64,000 nt of DNA from Bacteroidota bacterium (GTDB lineage: Bacteria; Bacteroidota; Bacteroidia; JACPRZ01). The notes beneath the pieces are model-generated. The model searched no databases and was not told the DNA's origin. It saw only the letters and a list, made by a program, of their open reading frames with translations. Position 1 is the first letter of the stretch; every line of letters starts with the position of its first letter. Position numbers and translations under genes: made by a program. The stretch is from contig JACPRZ010000021.1 of NCBI GenBank assembly GCA_016193485.1, positions 1 to 64,000 of the forward strand, in the 5' to 3' direction. Positions 1-8,065 of this stretch are shown piece after piece.

Positions 1-31
1 TCCTGTAATATCTTTACACCTTTATATCTTT

Positions 32-182
32 GAGTCCCCTCTAAAAAGTATTTTTTGCCACAAAAACACGAAAACACAAAAATTGCACTAAAAATAAATT
101 TATGATAATAAAGATTTTGTGGGATTTCGTGTTTTTGAGATTTAGTGGCATTTTACTAAATTTGACTTTTTATAGTGGACTC
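32..182. repeat. 151-bp imperfect palindromic repeat, copy A
   Basis: AT-rich element whose two ends are inverted copies of each other (GAGTCCCCTCTAAAAAG at 32-48 against GACTTTTTATAGTGGACTC at 164-182). Inside lie the arms TTGCCACAAAAACACGAAAA and GTGTTTTTGAGATTTAGTGG. A closely similar element lies at 28658-28807, and a shorter relative at 9068-9160. It sits downstream of the minus-strand thioredoxin-like gene and codes for nothing convincing. It resembles a short non-autonomous palindromic repeat; mobility is inference. Confidence 0.75.
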
Positions 183-201
183 ATCTTTAAATTGTTCAAC
201 C

Positions 202-774
202 TCATTTATTACCATCACTTTTATACGTCTGCTGAAAATCTTCCCATTTTACTGTCTTATATTTGTCATCTCCAAAATAATGAAGCAGTACATTAAGAAA
301 ATCTACCTGCAGATAACCTGCCTGTATATGCAGCCGCTGGAATTTTTCATCAAGATATACGGTGGTAGGGTACTGCATTTTGTTATCAAGCAGCGATGAG
401 GCGAGTTCATGCACCGTGCGGATATTCGGATCCGGGTTGGGGTTCGTAAATGAATGTGTGTTGAATGTTACCGGTTCCTTCTGCTCTGCATTGAGTTTAA
501 CCGCATAGAAATTTTCATTCATATATTTAACAATAACCGGATCGGAAAAAGTGGTTGCGTCCATTCTTTTGCACCACCCGCACCAGTGGGTATAGACATC
601 AATGAAAATTTTCTTAGGTTTTTTCTTGTTCATCTCAACCGCCTGTTCAAAAGTCATCCAGGTGATTTTATCGGTGTTTCCGGATTTCTCGTTCCCGTTA
701 TTGGTTTGGGAAAACAATAATAAGGGCAGGATCATTAAAACTATATATGTAAAATAAAATCTTTTCATTCTCAT
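202..774 (-). CDS. secreted thioredoxin-like protein
   Basis: 190 aa. An N-terminal hydrophobic signal (MKRFYFTYIVLMILPLLLF) is followed by a thioredoxin-fold domain with the redox motif WCGWCK at about residues 64-69 and the downstream segment KRMDATTFSDPVIVKYMNE, typical of the thioredoxin_7/DUF255-like branch. It is probably a periplasmic thiol-disulfide protein; its partner is unknown. The start ATG overlaps the stop of the upstream DUF5618 gene by 4 nt (ATGA), so the two are translationally coupled. A second in-frame ATG two codons downstream is equally possible. The family is clear; the substrate is not. Confidence 0.85.
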   Translation of the reverse strand: MRMKRFYFTYIVLMILPLLLFSQTNNGNEKSGNTDKITWMTFEQAVEMNKKKPKKIFIDVYTHWCGWCKRMDATTFSDPVIVKYMNENFYAVKLNAEQKEPVTFNTHSFTNPNPDPNIRTVHELASSLLDNKMQYPTTVYLDEKFQRLHIQAGYLQVDFLNVLLHYFGDDKYKTVKWEDFQQTYKSDGNK

Positions 775-1178
775 TTGGATAAGATGTTGATTATTTCTTT
801 AACCCTCTGAAACCCTATTTTTATGACTTCAGCATCATTCAGGTCATTATAATAAGCACCGATGTGCAGGACATCGTAAACCGTAGCAAAAGCATTTGAT
901 AATTTTCCATTATGGGGTATTTTTTTCATAGCGTATTGATAACCCTCAATTGTTTTTGGTAATTTATCTTTTGTATATCCGCACGCGGCAATGAGGTACT
1001 CCTGGATTGCTTTCAATGCTCCGCGGTAGGCGATACCTGCCGCTTCACAAACATATTTTTCATCCTGGTACCTGCCATATTCAACAGGACTGTTGTTTAT
1101 TGTATGCTTTGCATTTTCAAGATACCGGTTGGCTTTCCGGATGTATTCAGATAATATTTGCCGCTCTCCGGTTTTCAT
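771..1178 (-). CDS. DUF5618 family protein (paralogue 1)
   Basis: 135 aa, predicted mostly helical, with no signal peptide. It shares a run of motifs with the protein at 41722-42261: ANRYLENAK, SPVEYGRYQDEK, CEAAGIAYRGAL, LPKTIEGY and the signature KKIPHNGKL. I recognise these as the DUF5618 pattern known mainly from Bacteroidota. Function is unknown. The size and helical content recall HEPN-like proteins, but no RxxxxH-type motif is visible, so I do not assign one. It overlaps the thioredoxin-like gene by 4 nt and probably forms a two-gene operon with it. Confidence 0.75.
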   Translation of the reverse strand: MKTGERQILSEYIRKANRYLENAKHTINNSPVEYGRYQDEKYVCEAAGIAYRGALKAIQEYLIAACGYTKDKLPKTIEGYQYAMKKIPHNGKLSNAFATVYDVLHIGAYYNDLNDAEVIKIGFQRVKEIINILSK

Positions 1179-1206
1179 CTGTTAATTTTCACGCAAAGAT
1201 ATGCAA

Positions 1207-1644
1207 TTATTTCAACCAGTGCAATATGGTAATTTCAAGTGATTGAACGATATCGGAATTTTCATTGCGGAATTCCCAGTTCCATTGGATAACCGAATGT
1301 TGTTTCAGCGGATTGTGTGATGCCTTTGCTACAAGCGCCTGGCCTGATATTTTACTGTCGGCATATACCGGTAAGAGCAACCTCCAGTTGTTCACTCCGA
1401 GTCCCGCTTTAACCGTAGGTTTGAATAAAGGCAGCCAGCAGGTTTTGTAAAATTTGGTAAAAATGTGAGGACCACTCGCGATAAGTCCCCTGAAAATTGA
1501 ATTATTGGCTGCTTCAAGGTCGGTATGAAAATCAAGCGGGTCCACCATTTTTGCAAACTCCATGATTTCATCCGAAGAAAGGGATAAGAATCCGAAATTG
1601 AATTTTCGTCCTCCGGTCAGATCTTTTATTGCAAATTTTTCCAT
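1207..1644 (-). CDS. MaoC-like hotdog-fold protein
   Basis: 145 aa. It shows the MaoC acyl dehydratase layout: a start like EKFAIKDLTGGRKFNFG, then FAKMVDPLDFHTD (the position of the hydratase D-x-x-x-x-H motif, here DPLDFH), and FRGLIASGPH, the usual G-x-(I/L)-A-x-G-x segment. The family hydrates enoyl-CoA or related thioesters in fatty-acid metabolism. Nothing in the neighbourhood names the substrate. It is separated from the OPT transporter upstream by a hairpin-rich gap of 167 bp, so it is probably transcribed on its own. Confidence 0.8.
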   Translation of the reverse strand: MEKFAIKDLTGGRKFNFGFLSLSSDEIMEFAKMVDPLDFHTDLEAANNSIFRGLIASGPHIFTKFYKTCWLPLFKPTVKAGLGVNNWRLLLPVYADSKISGQALVAKASHNPLKQHSVIQWNWEFRNENSDIVQSLEITILHWLK

Positions 1645-1707
1645 AGGCAGGAATCATTTATCATTGGTATACTGATGCTGTTTGAGTTTGGATGAAAGTT
1701 ATTATTC

Positions 1708-1765
1708 CACCGAAGTACGAACCGTTCATAGTTCGTAGGTTCGTATTTTTTTCGTACTTCGATGG
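1708..1765. repeat. two-armed hairpin repeat
   Basis: Outer arms CGAAGTACGAA (1711-1721) and TTCGTACTTCG (1751-1761) are perfectly complementary; inner arms ACGAACC (1718-1724) and GGTTCGT (1739-1745) can form a competing stem. It lies between the OPT transporter and the MaoC-like gene, both on the minus strand, and could end transcription of the transporter, but there is no clear U tract, so I list it as a palindromic repeat. A 60-codon open frame across it is spurious. Confidence 0.6.
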
Positions 1766-1811
1766 GGGAATTGATTGCATTTTCAAGTTCGTTGAGTATA
1801 TCACTGCAATA

Positions 1812-3848
1812 CTATTTCTTTCTCGCAACGCGGTATAAGACAATACCCATAATGAAGAAAAAGATCACTCCGAGCCACTTGTAACCACCCTCATCAATAG
1901 CGCCAACCAGCCAATGCTCCGCGCTTAATTTTGCCAATGCCTTATACATTGAATCATTTACCGATAAGAGCGCCACAATGCAACCAAAAAGAGCCCCACC
2001 TGCAACCAACCCCGTTGCGAATAAACTGCCTTTTCCCAACTCGGCATCTTCAGGGTTTTCACCTTTTCTTTTGCCTATCCAGTCCGCAACACCCTTAACA
2101 GCCCCCCCTACAAAAATCGGGAGTGTGGTTGACAAGGGGAGATAAGCGCCAACCGCGAAAGAAAGCGATTTTATTCCGCAGAGTTCCATCGTGACAGCGA
2201 GAAAAACGCCAACCAGAACATATTGCCAGTCGAGATTAAAGGAGAGGAGTCCCCGTATCAAAGTAGCCATCAGCGTCCCCTGCGGTGCCGGAAATTTTTC
2301 AGTGCCGATGGCATGTTGAATTCCCTGGGCTGCCATGTCGGCAGTAGGTTTATCAAGTCCCTGCACGGTAATCCCGATCACAATGGAGGATACAATTGCT
2401 CCGATAAAAAGGGCGATCTGCTGGTAGCGCGGAGTGGCGCCAACAATATACCCGGTTTTCAGGTCCTGTGATGTAGCGCCTGCATTTGCCGCTGCAATGC
2501 AAATCATGCTGCCTACCACGAGCGCCATGGGCTCATATATGTTCCCGGTCCATCCGAGCATGATAAAAATGATGCTCGTACCCATAAGTGTAGCGATTGT
2601 CATCCCGGAAATCGGGTTTGAACTTGACCCGATAATGCCTACAATACGGCTTGACACGGTGACAAAGAAAAACCCGAAAAGAATTACCAGCGCACCAAGA
2701 AGCAGTTTACTGAAAATGGTATCACCCGGAACCTGCGGCAGGAACGCCATTACAATTACCAGCCCCAAACTCCCTATAATAACCGTTTTGAAGGAGAGAT
2801 CATTCTGCGTACGTGCGACTGTTATCGCGCCTTCGCGGCTTCCTTTCATGGATGCAATTCCTTCTTTAAATGATGATATAATTGTCGGCAACGTTTTCAG
2901 CAGGGTGATGAATCCTCCGGCTGCAACAGCGCCTGCGCCAATCTGGCGCACATAGGCGAAATAAACGGCAAGCGCGGTATTGGAAAATGTTTGCGTTTCG
3001 GGATTCCATCCTCCTTTGCCTCCGGCAATGGCAATATCTTTCAGGTAGCCGAGCGCATGAAGTTGAGCCGCTATATCAACTGCCGGAACCAGCGCGGCAA
3101 GCAGCGGGATGATTCCAAGCCATGCAAGCACCCCCCCCGCGACAAGAACACCGGCTATTTTGGGTCCGATGATATATCCCACACCCATATATTCGGGCGT
3201 TATCTCTCCGTTTACCGTTGCCGATGGAAAATATTTATTGGTTTGTGCCGATACCCAGGTCGGTGTCTCGGCAATTACATGGAAAACCCTTTGCAGCAGG
3301 GCATATAAGAATGCAAATCCAAGACCCATGTATGCTGTTTTTGCAAAGTCGCCTCCTTTATCGCCCGCAATCAGAACCGAACCGCAGGCAGTGCCTTCGG
3401 GGTAGGGGAGGACATCGTGTTCTTTTACGATCAGGGAACGTCTCAGCGGTATCATCATCAGGGTTCCCAATACTCCTCCGAATACCGCAAGGGTGAAGAT
3501 TGTCAGGTAGTTGAAATAATCCACTCCACCGCTATCCATGCTTAAAAAGAGAAAACCGGGCAGTGTGAAAACAACTCCTGCGGCAACCGATTCGCCAGCC
3601 GAACCTGCCGTCTGGATGATATTGTTTTCAAGTATGGTGGTCTTAAGGAATTTTTTCCCCAGCGAAATGGCAAGGACCGCAATCGGGATGGAAGCCGATA
3701 CCGTCAGTCCCGCTTTTAAAGCGAGATATACTGTTGCGGCACCGAAAAGCAGGCCGAACAGTGCACCGAAGAGAACCGATTTAACGGTGAACTCCTTCAT
3801 CACCGATCCATCGGGAATGTAGGGTTTAAATTCTTTTAGTTCAGCCAT
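1812..3848 (-). CDS. OPT family oligopeptide transporter
   Basis: 678 aa integral membrane protein with roughly 14-16 hydrophobic segments. Family features are the N-terminal GLLFGAATVYLALKAGLTV segment followed by ASIPIAVLAIS, the conserved NNIIQTAGSAGESVAAG stretch near residue 75, and long Gly/Ala-rich helices to the C terminus. OPT proteins are proton-coupled importers of small peptides or metal-chelator complexes; the bacterial substrate range is mostly unproven. The ATG at 3848 is preceded by a TAnnTTTG-type -7 element on the minus strand. The coding strand carries G/C tracts of 7 and 8 nt at 2102-2108 and 3131-3138 that encode Gly-Gly. Confidence 0.92.
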   Translation of the reverse strand: MAELKEFKPYIPDGSVMKEFTVKSVLFGALFGLLFGAATVYLALKAGLTVSASIPIAVLAISLGKKFLKTTILENNIIQTAGSAGESVAAGVVFTLPGFLFLSMDSGGVDYFNYLTIFTLAVFGGVLGTLMMIPLRRSLIVKEHDVLPYPEGTACGSVLIAGDKGGDFAKTAYMGLGFAFLYALLQRVFHVIAETPTWVSAQTNKYFPSATVNGEITPEYMGVGYIIGPKIAGVLVAGGVLAWLGIIPLLAALVPAVDIAAQLHALGYLKDIAIAGGKGGWNPETQTFSNTALAVYFAYVRQIGAGAVAAGGFITLLKTLPTIISSFKEGIASMKGSREGAITVARTQNDLSFKTVIIGSLGLVIVMAFLPQVPGDTIFSKLLLGALVILFGFFFVTVSSRIVGIIGSSSNPISGMTIATLMGTSIIFIMLGWTGNIYEPMALVVGSMICIAAANAGATSQDLKTGYIVGATPRYQQIALFIGAIVSSIVIGITVQGLDKPTADMAAQGIQHAIGTEKFPAPQGTLMATLIRGLLSFNLDWQYVLVGVFLAVTMELCGIKSLSFAVGAYLPLSTTLPIFVGGAVKGVADWIGKRKGENPEDAELGKGSLFATGLVAGGALFGCIVALLSVNDSMYKALAKLSAEHWLVGAIDEGGYKWLGVIFFFIMGIVLYRVARKK

Positions 3849-3874
3849 TAGAATATAATTTTTAGCAGGGGCGG

Positions 3875-3882
3875 CAAAGGTA
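3875..3882 (-). promoter_or_regulatory. Bacteroidota -7 element for the OPT gene
   Basis: TACCTTTG on the minus strand, 26 nt before the OPT start codon, matches the TAnnTTTG -7 consensus. No strong -33 TTG was confirmed. Confidence 0.5.
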
Positions 3883-3960
3883 GAAAAATATCATAAAGTA
3901 AATATTTTATTACGTTTGTGCCAATTATGATACCTTTCAAATCACCTCAAAAATAAATTT

Positions 3961-4911
3961 ATGAATAAAATATCATTTTTAATCACGATTGTTTTTACAA
4001 CTTTATATTTTGAATCGGAGGCGCAGTTTAATTACATAAGTTTAGAAAAATCCGGAGAATTATCCAAAAGAACAATTATCATCGAATTATTTGACGAACT
4101 CACCGGAGAAGAAAAAACTGCCAATGAGAATATAATTAACTACTTTCAGAAAAACCTATCCATCGGAATTGGGATTATTTGTAAAACAAGAACGGAAATG
4201 ACCGAACTTCTGCTTGACCACCAGGAAAAATATGCGATCATTACTCATGAACTCGGAACTCATTCTATTCAAAGTGTCAACAGGTATAAAACCATTGATG
4301 GTAAAAGAACTACGGCCGGTGATCCGAACGGATTTAAATATAACAACATACTGGGAACGTTAAAACATTATGACCTGACGTTGGCGATAGTTTCCGAAAA
4401 TTCTAAGATTAATGGTTTTGTTACTTCTGTCGGATTTGTGCATTATATTTTGAGGGCTGAAGATTACGTGTTTGCATCTTTACAATTTAACCGGCTTTAT
4501 AATGCCTCATTAAACAAAACAAAAAAAGGCGATTATTATGACCCCAAAAAAGCAATCGAAAATCTCCAGAAAAAAACGTGGTTAATTGATAAAAAGAACA
4601 TCAATTTCACTATTGACAAGGCCGATGGTTATGATTTTTCACACAAATTCGTTGAATATGAAGTAATCAGAAAATCTGTTCTCGAGAAAGAACCCCGGAA
4701 AGTATTTGCTCTGATGATGTGGTCCGATCAGGCGAATACATACATGTGGATACTTTGCGATACTGAAACCGGGGAAATACTTTCACAGGTAGCCCATGGA
4801 GGCGTAAATTATTCCGAATTTGGAGAGCATGAACCTCCCGGTAAGTTGAATTTAATTCATTATAAATCTTTTGATTCGGTAATGGTAAATAAAATTAACA
4901 ACAAGTATTAA
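3961..4911 (+). CDS. secreted protein of unknown function
   Basis: 316 aa. An N-terminal signal peptide (ISFLITIVFTTLYF, with likely cleavage after SEAQ) predicts export. The mature part is mixed alpha/beta with no motif I recognise; the C-terminal third (KVFALMMWSDQANTYMWILC, then DTETGEILSQVAHGG) is the most conserved-looking part. It is more AT-rich than its neighbours and stands alone between two minus-strand transporter genes, which could suggest acquisition. I do not assign a function. Start chosen at the only ATG that gives a signal sequence. Confidence 0.7.
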   Translation: MNKISFLITIVFTTLYFESEAQFNYISLEKSGELSKRTIIIELFDELTGEEKTANENIINYFQKNLSIGIGIICKTRTEMTELLLDHQEKYAIITHELGTHSIQSVNRYKTIDGKRTTAGDPNGFKYNNILGTLKHYDLTLAIVSENSKINGFVTSVGFVHYILRAEDYVFASLQFNRLYNASLNKTKKGDYYDPKKAIENLQKKTWLIDKKNINFTIDKADGYDFSHKFVEYEVIRKSVLEKEPRKVFALMMWSDQANTYMWILCDTETGEILSQVAHGGVNYSEFGEHEPPGKLNLIHYKSFDSVMVNKINNKY

Positions 4912-4957
4912 TCTGCAATTCAAGGATAATATTTTTCCCGGCTCTGTCTTAAATTTA

Positions 4958-6277
4958 TTACGGGTTTGATACCTTACTTTCCTCAAGTGTCCCTCTTTTC
5001 ACCTCGCTCCGGTTAATATACACTGCAGCCACAATGTCTCCGGTAACATTTAAGGTTGTACGGCACATATCAAGAATGCGGTCAACACCGTAAATAAGGG
5101 CGATGCTTTCACCGGGAATCCCGATGGAAATAAGGATTAGCATTATTACCGGCAATGAGCCGCCCGGTACGCCTGCTGTTCCTACACCTGCCAAAATACA
5201 TATCAACACCACAATTACCTGCCGTGTAATATCCAGGTCAATACCGAAGCACTGCGCGAGAAATAATACGGTAACTCCTTCATATAATGCAGTGCCGTTT
5301 TGATTTGCGGTGCTGCCTATAGTGAGTACAAAGTGTGCGATCTCTTTCGGGATTTTAAGATTTTCGATGGTCACTTTTATTGATGTTGGTAATGTTGCAT
5401 TGCTTGAACTGGTTGAAAATGCCGTCACCATCGCTTCGCTGATGCCTTTGAAGAATGAGAGGGGACTGACTTTTGCAAAATAGCGCAGGATAACCGAATA
5501 GGTCACAAACTGATGAACGGCAAGGGCAGATACAACTACCAGTACATAACCAAGCATGACTTTGATAATAGATAATCCGAGGTTTAAGGTGAGAATGAAC
5601 AAGAGGGCGCCTACACCGAAAGGAGCAAGTTTCATCCCGTAAGAGATCACCTTCATCGTGATTTCGTAAACGCCTTCAAGGAATGAACGGAAGACCTTTG
5701 TTTTTTCCCTGTCCACTGCCGACAAGGCGATTCCGAGAACAAGGGCGAAAAACATCACCGACAACAACCCCCCCCCTCTGTATTCGGGGTTAAAAGCATA
5801 GGTCATGTCTTCAATGGGATTCTTTGGGACGATAGTTGTGATGATTTCCCCTATGGTTCTTTCTTTGGCGATACCAACATTTTTGAGGATATTGTCCGAT
5901 TGCGAGGCATATTTTTCAATGAGGAAAGCCCGGTCACTGCCACTTAAATTCTTACCCGGCTGAAAAACCGTTACGCTTCCCACGCCTATGGCTACGGAAA
6001 TTGAACTGACGATAACAGTATAGAGGAGCATTTTAATGCCGAGCCGGCCTATTTTTTTAAGGTCGCCAAGTTCGGCAATACCGAGGGTAAGGGCGGATAA
6101 GATAAGGGGAATGACCATCATGAATATCATGCGCAGGAAAATATCTCCAACAGGTTTTACCCAGGAAGTAACGAGGGCGAGTGTTTCTGCTGAAAGGTTG
6201 CATTGCTGCAGGATGATCCCTCCTGCAATCCCGGCAATCATACCGGTAAAGATTCTGGCTGGTAATGTGAATTTCAT
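4958..6277 (-). CDS. dicarboxylate/amino acid:cation symporter
   Basis: 439 aa membrane protein of the DAACS (GltP/DctA/GLT-1) family. Diagnostic motifs are MVIPLILSALTLGI in the N-terminal half, the serine-rich loop AFSTSSSNATLPTS of hairpin 1, TANQNGTALYEGV in TM7, and AGVGTAGVPGGSLPVIMLIL for hairpin 2. Members take up glutamate, aspartate or C4-dicarboxylates with Na+ or H+. The exact substrate cannot be read here. I start at the ATG at 6277; the upstream TTG at 6286 lies in the presumed -7 promoter element. A C9 tract at 5768-5776 encodes consecutive glycines. Confidence 0.92.
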   Translation of the reverse strand: MKFTLPARIFTGMIAGIAGGIILQQCNLSAETLALVTSWVKPVGDIFLRMIFMMVIPLILSALTLGIAELGDLKKIGRLGIKMLLYTVIVSSISVAIGVGSVTVFQPGKNLSGSDRAFLIEKYASQSDNILKNVGIAKERTIGEIITTIVPKNPIEDMTYAFNPEYRGGGLLSVMFFALVLGIALSAVDREKTKVFRSFLEGVYEITMKVISYGMKLAPFGVGALLFILTLNLGLSIIKVMLGYVLVVVSALAVHQFVTYSVILRYFAKVSPLSFFKGISEAMVTAFSTSSSNATLPTSIKVTIENLKIPKEIAHFVLTIGSTANQNGTALYEGVTVLFLAQCFGIDLDITRQVIVVLICILAGVGTAGVPGGSLPVIMLILISIGIPGESIALIYGVDRILDMCRTTLNVTGDIVAAVYINRSEVKRGTLEESKVSNP

Positions 6278-6283
6278 ATTTAG

Positions 6284-6291
6284 CAAAAGTA
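6284..6291 (-). promoter_or_regulatory. -7 element for the symporter gene
   Basis: TACTTTTG on the minus strand matches TAnnTTTG. It ends 6 nt before the ATG at 6277, implying a very short or no leader if used. Confidence 0.4.
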
Positions 6292-6341
6292 GGGTTTTGG
6301 GATTACCCGGTATTAATCATTCTCCGATGGGGTAACTTTCT

Positions 6342-6349
6342 TACTTTTG
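6342..6349 (+). promoter_or_regulatory. -7 element for the ferritin-like/VIT1 gene
   Basis: TACTTTTG, 22 nt before the ATG at 6372, matches the Bacteroidota -7 consensus. With the minus-strand element at 6284-6291 it makes a compact divergent promoter region. Confidence 0.5.
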
Positions 6350-6371
6350 AAAAAATTTTCATTTTATTTTC

Positions 6372-7262
6372 ATGGACGAATCAATCAGGAAGAAAATATC
6401 GGGTTATGCGGCAGATGAATACTTTGATTACGTAATTTATTCAGCGCTTGCAAAAAAAGAAAAGGATGAACAAAGGAGGGCGGCACTTTATCAACTCGGT
6501 GAAAAGGAAAAGGACCATTACCTTTTTTTTACCAAACTTACAGGGGGTGATCCGGGCGCTCTGCCAGCGGTTTCTGCCCTTTCCCGCTTCGGATTGATCT
6601 TATTGCGATCGCTCTTCGGGCTTGTATTTACCATGAAATTCCTCGAGAGGCATGAACACAAGGTTATTGAGGAATATAAATCCATCGCCTCGCAACTTGA
6701 CAAGGGATCGCAGGATGAATTCAACCGGATCATCAATGACGAAGAGGATCACGAAAATTATTTCATTTCGCAGGTAAATGAACCGGTCATTAAATATATA
6801 GGTTTTATTGCGCTTGGACTTACCGATGCCATTATTGAAGTTACCGGTGTCCATGCCGGATTCCTTGGCGCACTGAGTTCCACTCTGATTGCCGGTGTTG
6901 CAGGATTGATCGTAGGTTTTTCGGCATCCATTTCAATGGGCGTGGCTGCTTACCTGAAGGCAAAGAGCGAATCCAACCTGAATCCCTTATCGTCAGCATT
7001 TGTTACAAGCGCATCCTATCTTTTTTCAGTAATTCTGCTTGCATTACCCTATTTTCTTACCGGCAATATGATGATTGCTTTTTTCGTATCTATTTTACTT
7101 GCTATTGCCCTGAACGGGATATTTACTTTTTACGTTGCAATAATCCAGGAGAGAAATTTCCGCAGGGAGATGATTGAAAATATCCTGCTGCTGAGCGGCA
7201 CAGCCGTTGCCACCTTCCTTTTCGGAGAAGGGCTCAACAAGTTGTTTAACCTGGATTTTTAG
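6372..7262 (+). CDS. ferritin-like domain fused to VIT1/CCC1 iron transporter
   Basis: 296 aa. Residues 1-140 form a rubrerythrin/ferritin-like four-helix domain with candidate di-iron ligands in two E...ExxH sets: E16 and EKEKDH (44-49), then E100 and EEDHE (124-128). Residues about 145-296 are the five-TM VIT1/CCC1 module beginning GLTDAIIEVTGVHAGFLGAL. The same two-domain layout is known from MbfA-type proteins, which export iron or manganese from the cytoplasm, the ferritin part acting as sensor or loader. It is most likely an iron exporter for metal or peroxide stress. Single gene with its own promoter. Confidence 0.88.
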   Translation: MDESIRKKISGYAADEYFDYVIYSALAKKEKDEQRRAALYQLGEKEKDHYLFFTKLTGGDPGALPAVSALSRFGLILLRSLFGLVFTMKFLERHEHKVIEEYKSIASQLDKGSQDEFNRIINDEEDHENYFISQVNEPVIKYIGFIALGLTDAIIEVTGVHAGFLGALSSTLIAGVAGLIVGFSASISMGVAAYLKAKSESNLNPLSSAFVTSASYLFSVILLALPYFLTGNMMIAFFVSILLAIALNGIFTFYVAIIQERNFRREMIENILLLSGTAVATFLFGEGLNKLFNLDF

Positions 7263-7302
7263 GTGACGGTTTGAATTTTTACCTGTCCTGGTTATGGAAA
7301 CC

Positions 7303-7319
7303 CAAATTCCGTCAGTATA
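7303..7319 (+). repeat. half copy of the TATACTGAC palindrome family
   Basis: CAAATTCCGTCAGTATA is identical to one end of the palindromes at 31398-31539 and 48394-48451. Only this arm is present. It lies just downstream of the convergent upp gene. Confidence 0.55.
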
Positions 7320-7325
7320 GATAAA

Positions 7326-7973
7326 TCATTCCTTCACTCCGAAAGCAAGGTCACCTGCATCACCGAGTCCTGGAACAATATATGCCGAAGCGGTTAGTTC
7401 TTCATCAATGGCGCCAATCCAAAGTGTGATATTTTCAGGCAGGTTCCCGGTAACATATTCAATCCCCTGGGTTGAGGCGATAACAGAAACAATATGTGTG
7501 TAAAGGGGAATTCCTTTCCGGACAAGCGCCCTGTAGCCGAGCACGATGGACTGGCCGGTAGCGAGCATAGGATCGCTGAGGATTACGGTTTTACCGGTAA
7601 CGGACGGGCTTGAAAGGTATTCAATCTGGATATCAAATGTATTGTCTTTGTGGTGCTTGCGGTAGGCCGAAATAAAAGCATTCTCGGCACGGTCAAAAAA
7701 ATTCAAAAGTCCCTGGTGAAGAGGCAACCCGGCACGGAGAATAGTTGCAAGGAGAGGATCCTCGACCGGAACATCCATCAATGCAGTACCAAGCGGAGAA
7801 ATGACTTCTTTGTTCGCATACCTGAGGGACTTACTGATCTCATAAGCGAAAATTTCACCGAGGCGCAGCATGTTGTACCGGAAGCGCAACGGATCTTTTT
7901 GCACGTCAACATCGCGGAGTTCGGCAAGGAAGCGGTTGAACAGGGAATGTGATTTTGAAAGTTCGTGTACCAT
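7326..7973 (-). CDS. upp: uracil phosphoribosyltransferase
   Basis: 215 aa, the usual length for Upp. It converts uracil and PRPP to UMP in the cytoplasmic pyrimidine salvage pathway. The PRPP-binding loop reads VILSDPMLATGQS (about residues 131-143), and the C-terminal uracil-binding region ends in YIVPGLGDAGDLAFGVKE, the conserved PGxGDxGDRxFG tail with A in place of the usual R. It is convergent with the VIT1 gene. A de novo pyrimidine gene, pyrD, lies elsewhere in the window. Confidence 0.96.
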   Translation of the reverse strand: MVHELSKSHSLFNRFLAELRDVDVQKDPLRFRYNMLRLGEIFAYEISKSLRYANKEVISPLGTALMDVPVEDPLLATILRAGLPLHQGLLNFFDRAENAFISAYRKHHKDNTFDIQIEYLSSPSVTGKTVILSDPMLATGQSIVLGYRALVRKGIPLYTHIVSVIASTQGIEYVTGNLPENITLWIGAIDEELTASAYIVPGLGDAGDLAFGVKE

Positions 7974-8046
7974 AGCCGCAAAGTTCCGTCCCGCCTTTGG
8001 CAGGATGGGGCAAAGATAGGAAAGTAAGGTTTCAGGAGTATTGAAC

Positions 8047-8054
8047 TATATTTG
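8047..8054 (+). promoter_or_regulatory. -7 element for the GNAT/FemAB-like gene
   Basis: TATATTTG lies 11 nt before the ATG at 8066 and fits TAnnTTTG; the implied leader is short. Confidence 0.4.
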
Positions 8055-8065
8055 CCGCGTTCCGT

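Noticed and set aside
1661-1843. 60-codon open frame across the hairpin between OPT and MaoC-like genes
   Set aside because: It runs through an inverted repeat, has no start signal and overlaps the OPT gene's 3' end; it is a by-product of the repeat.
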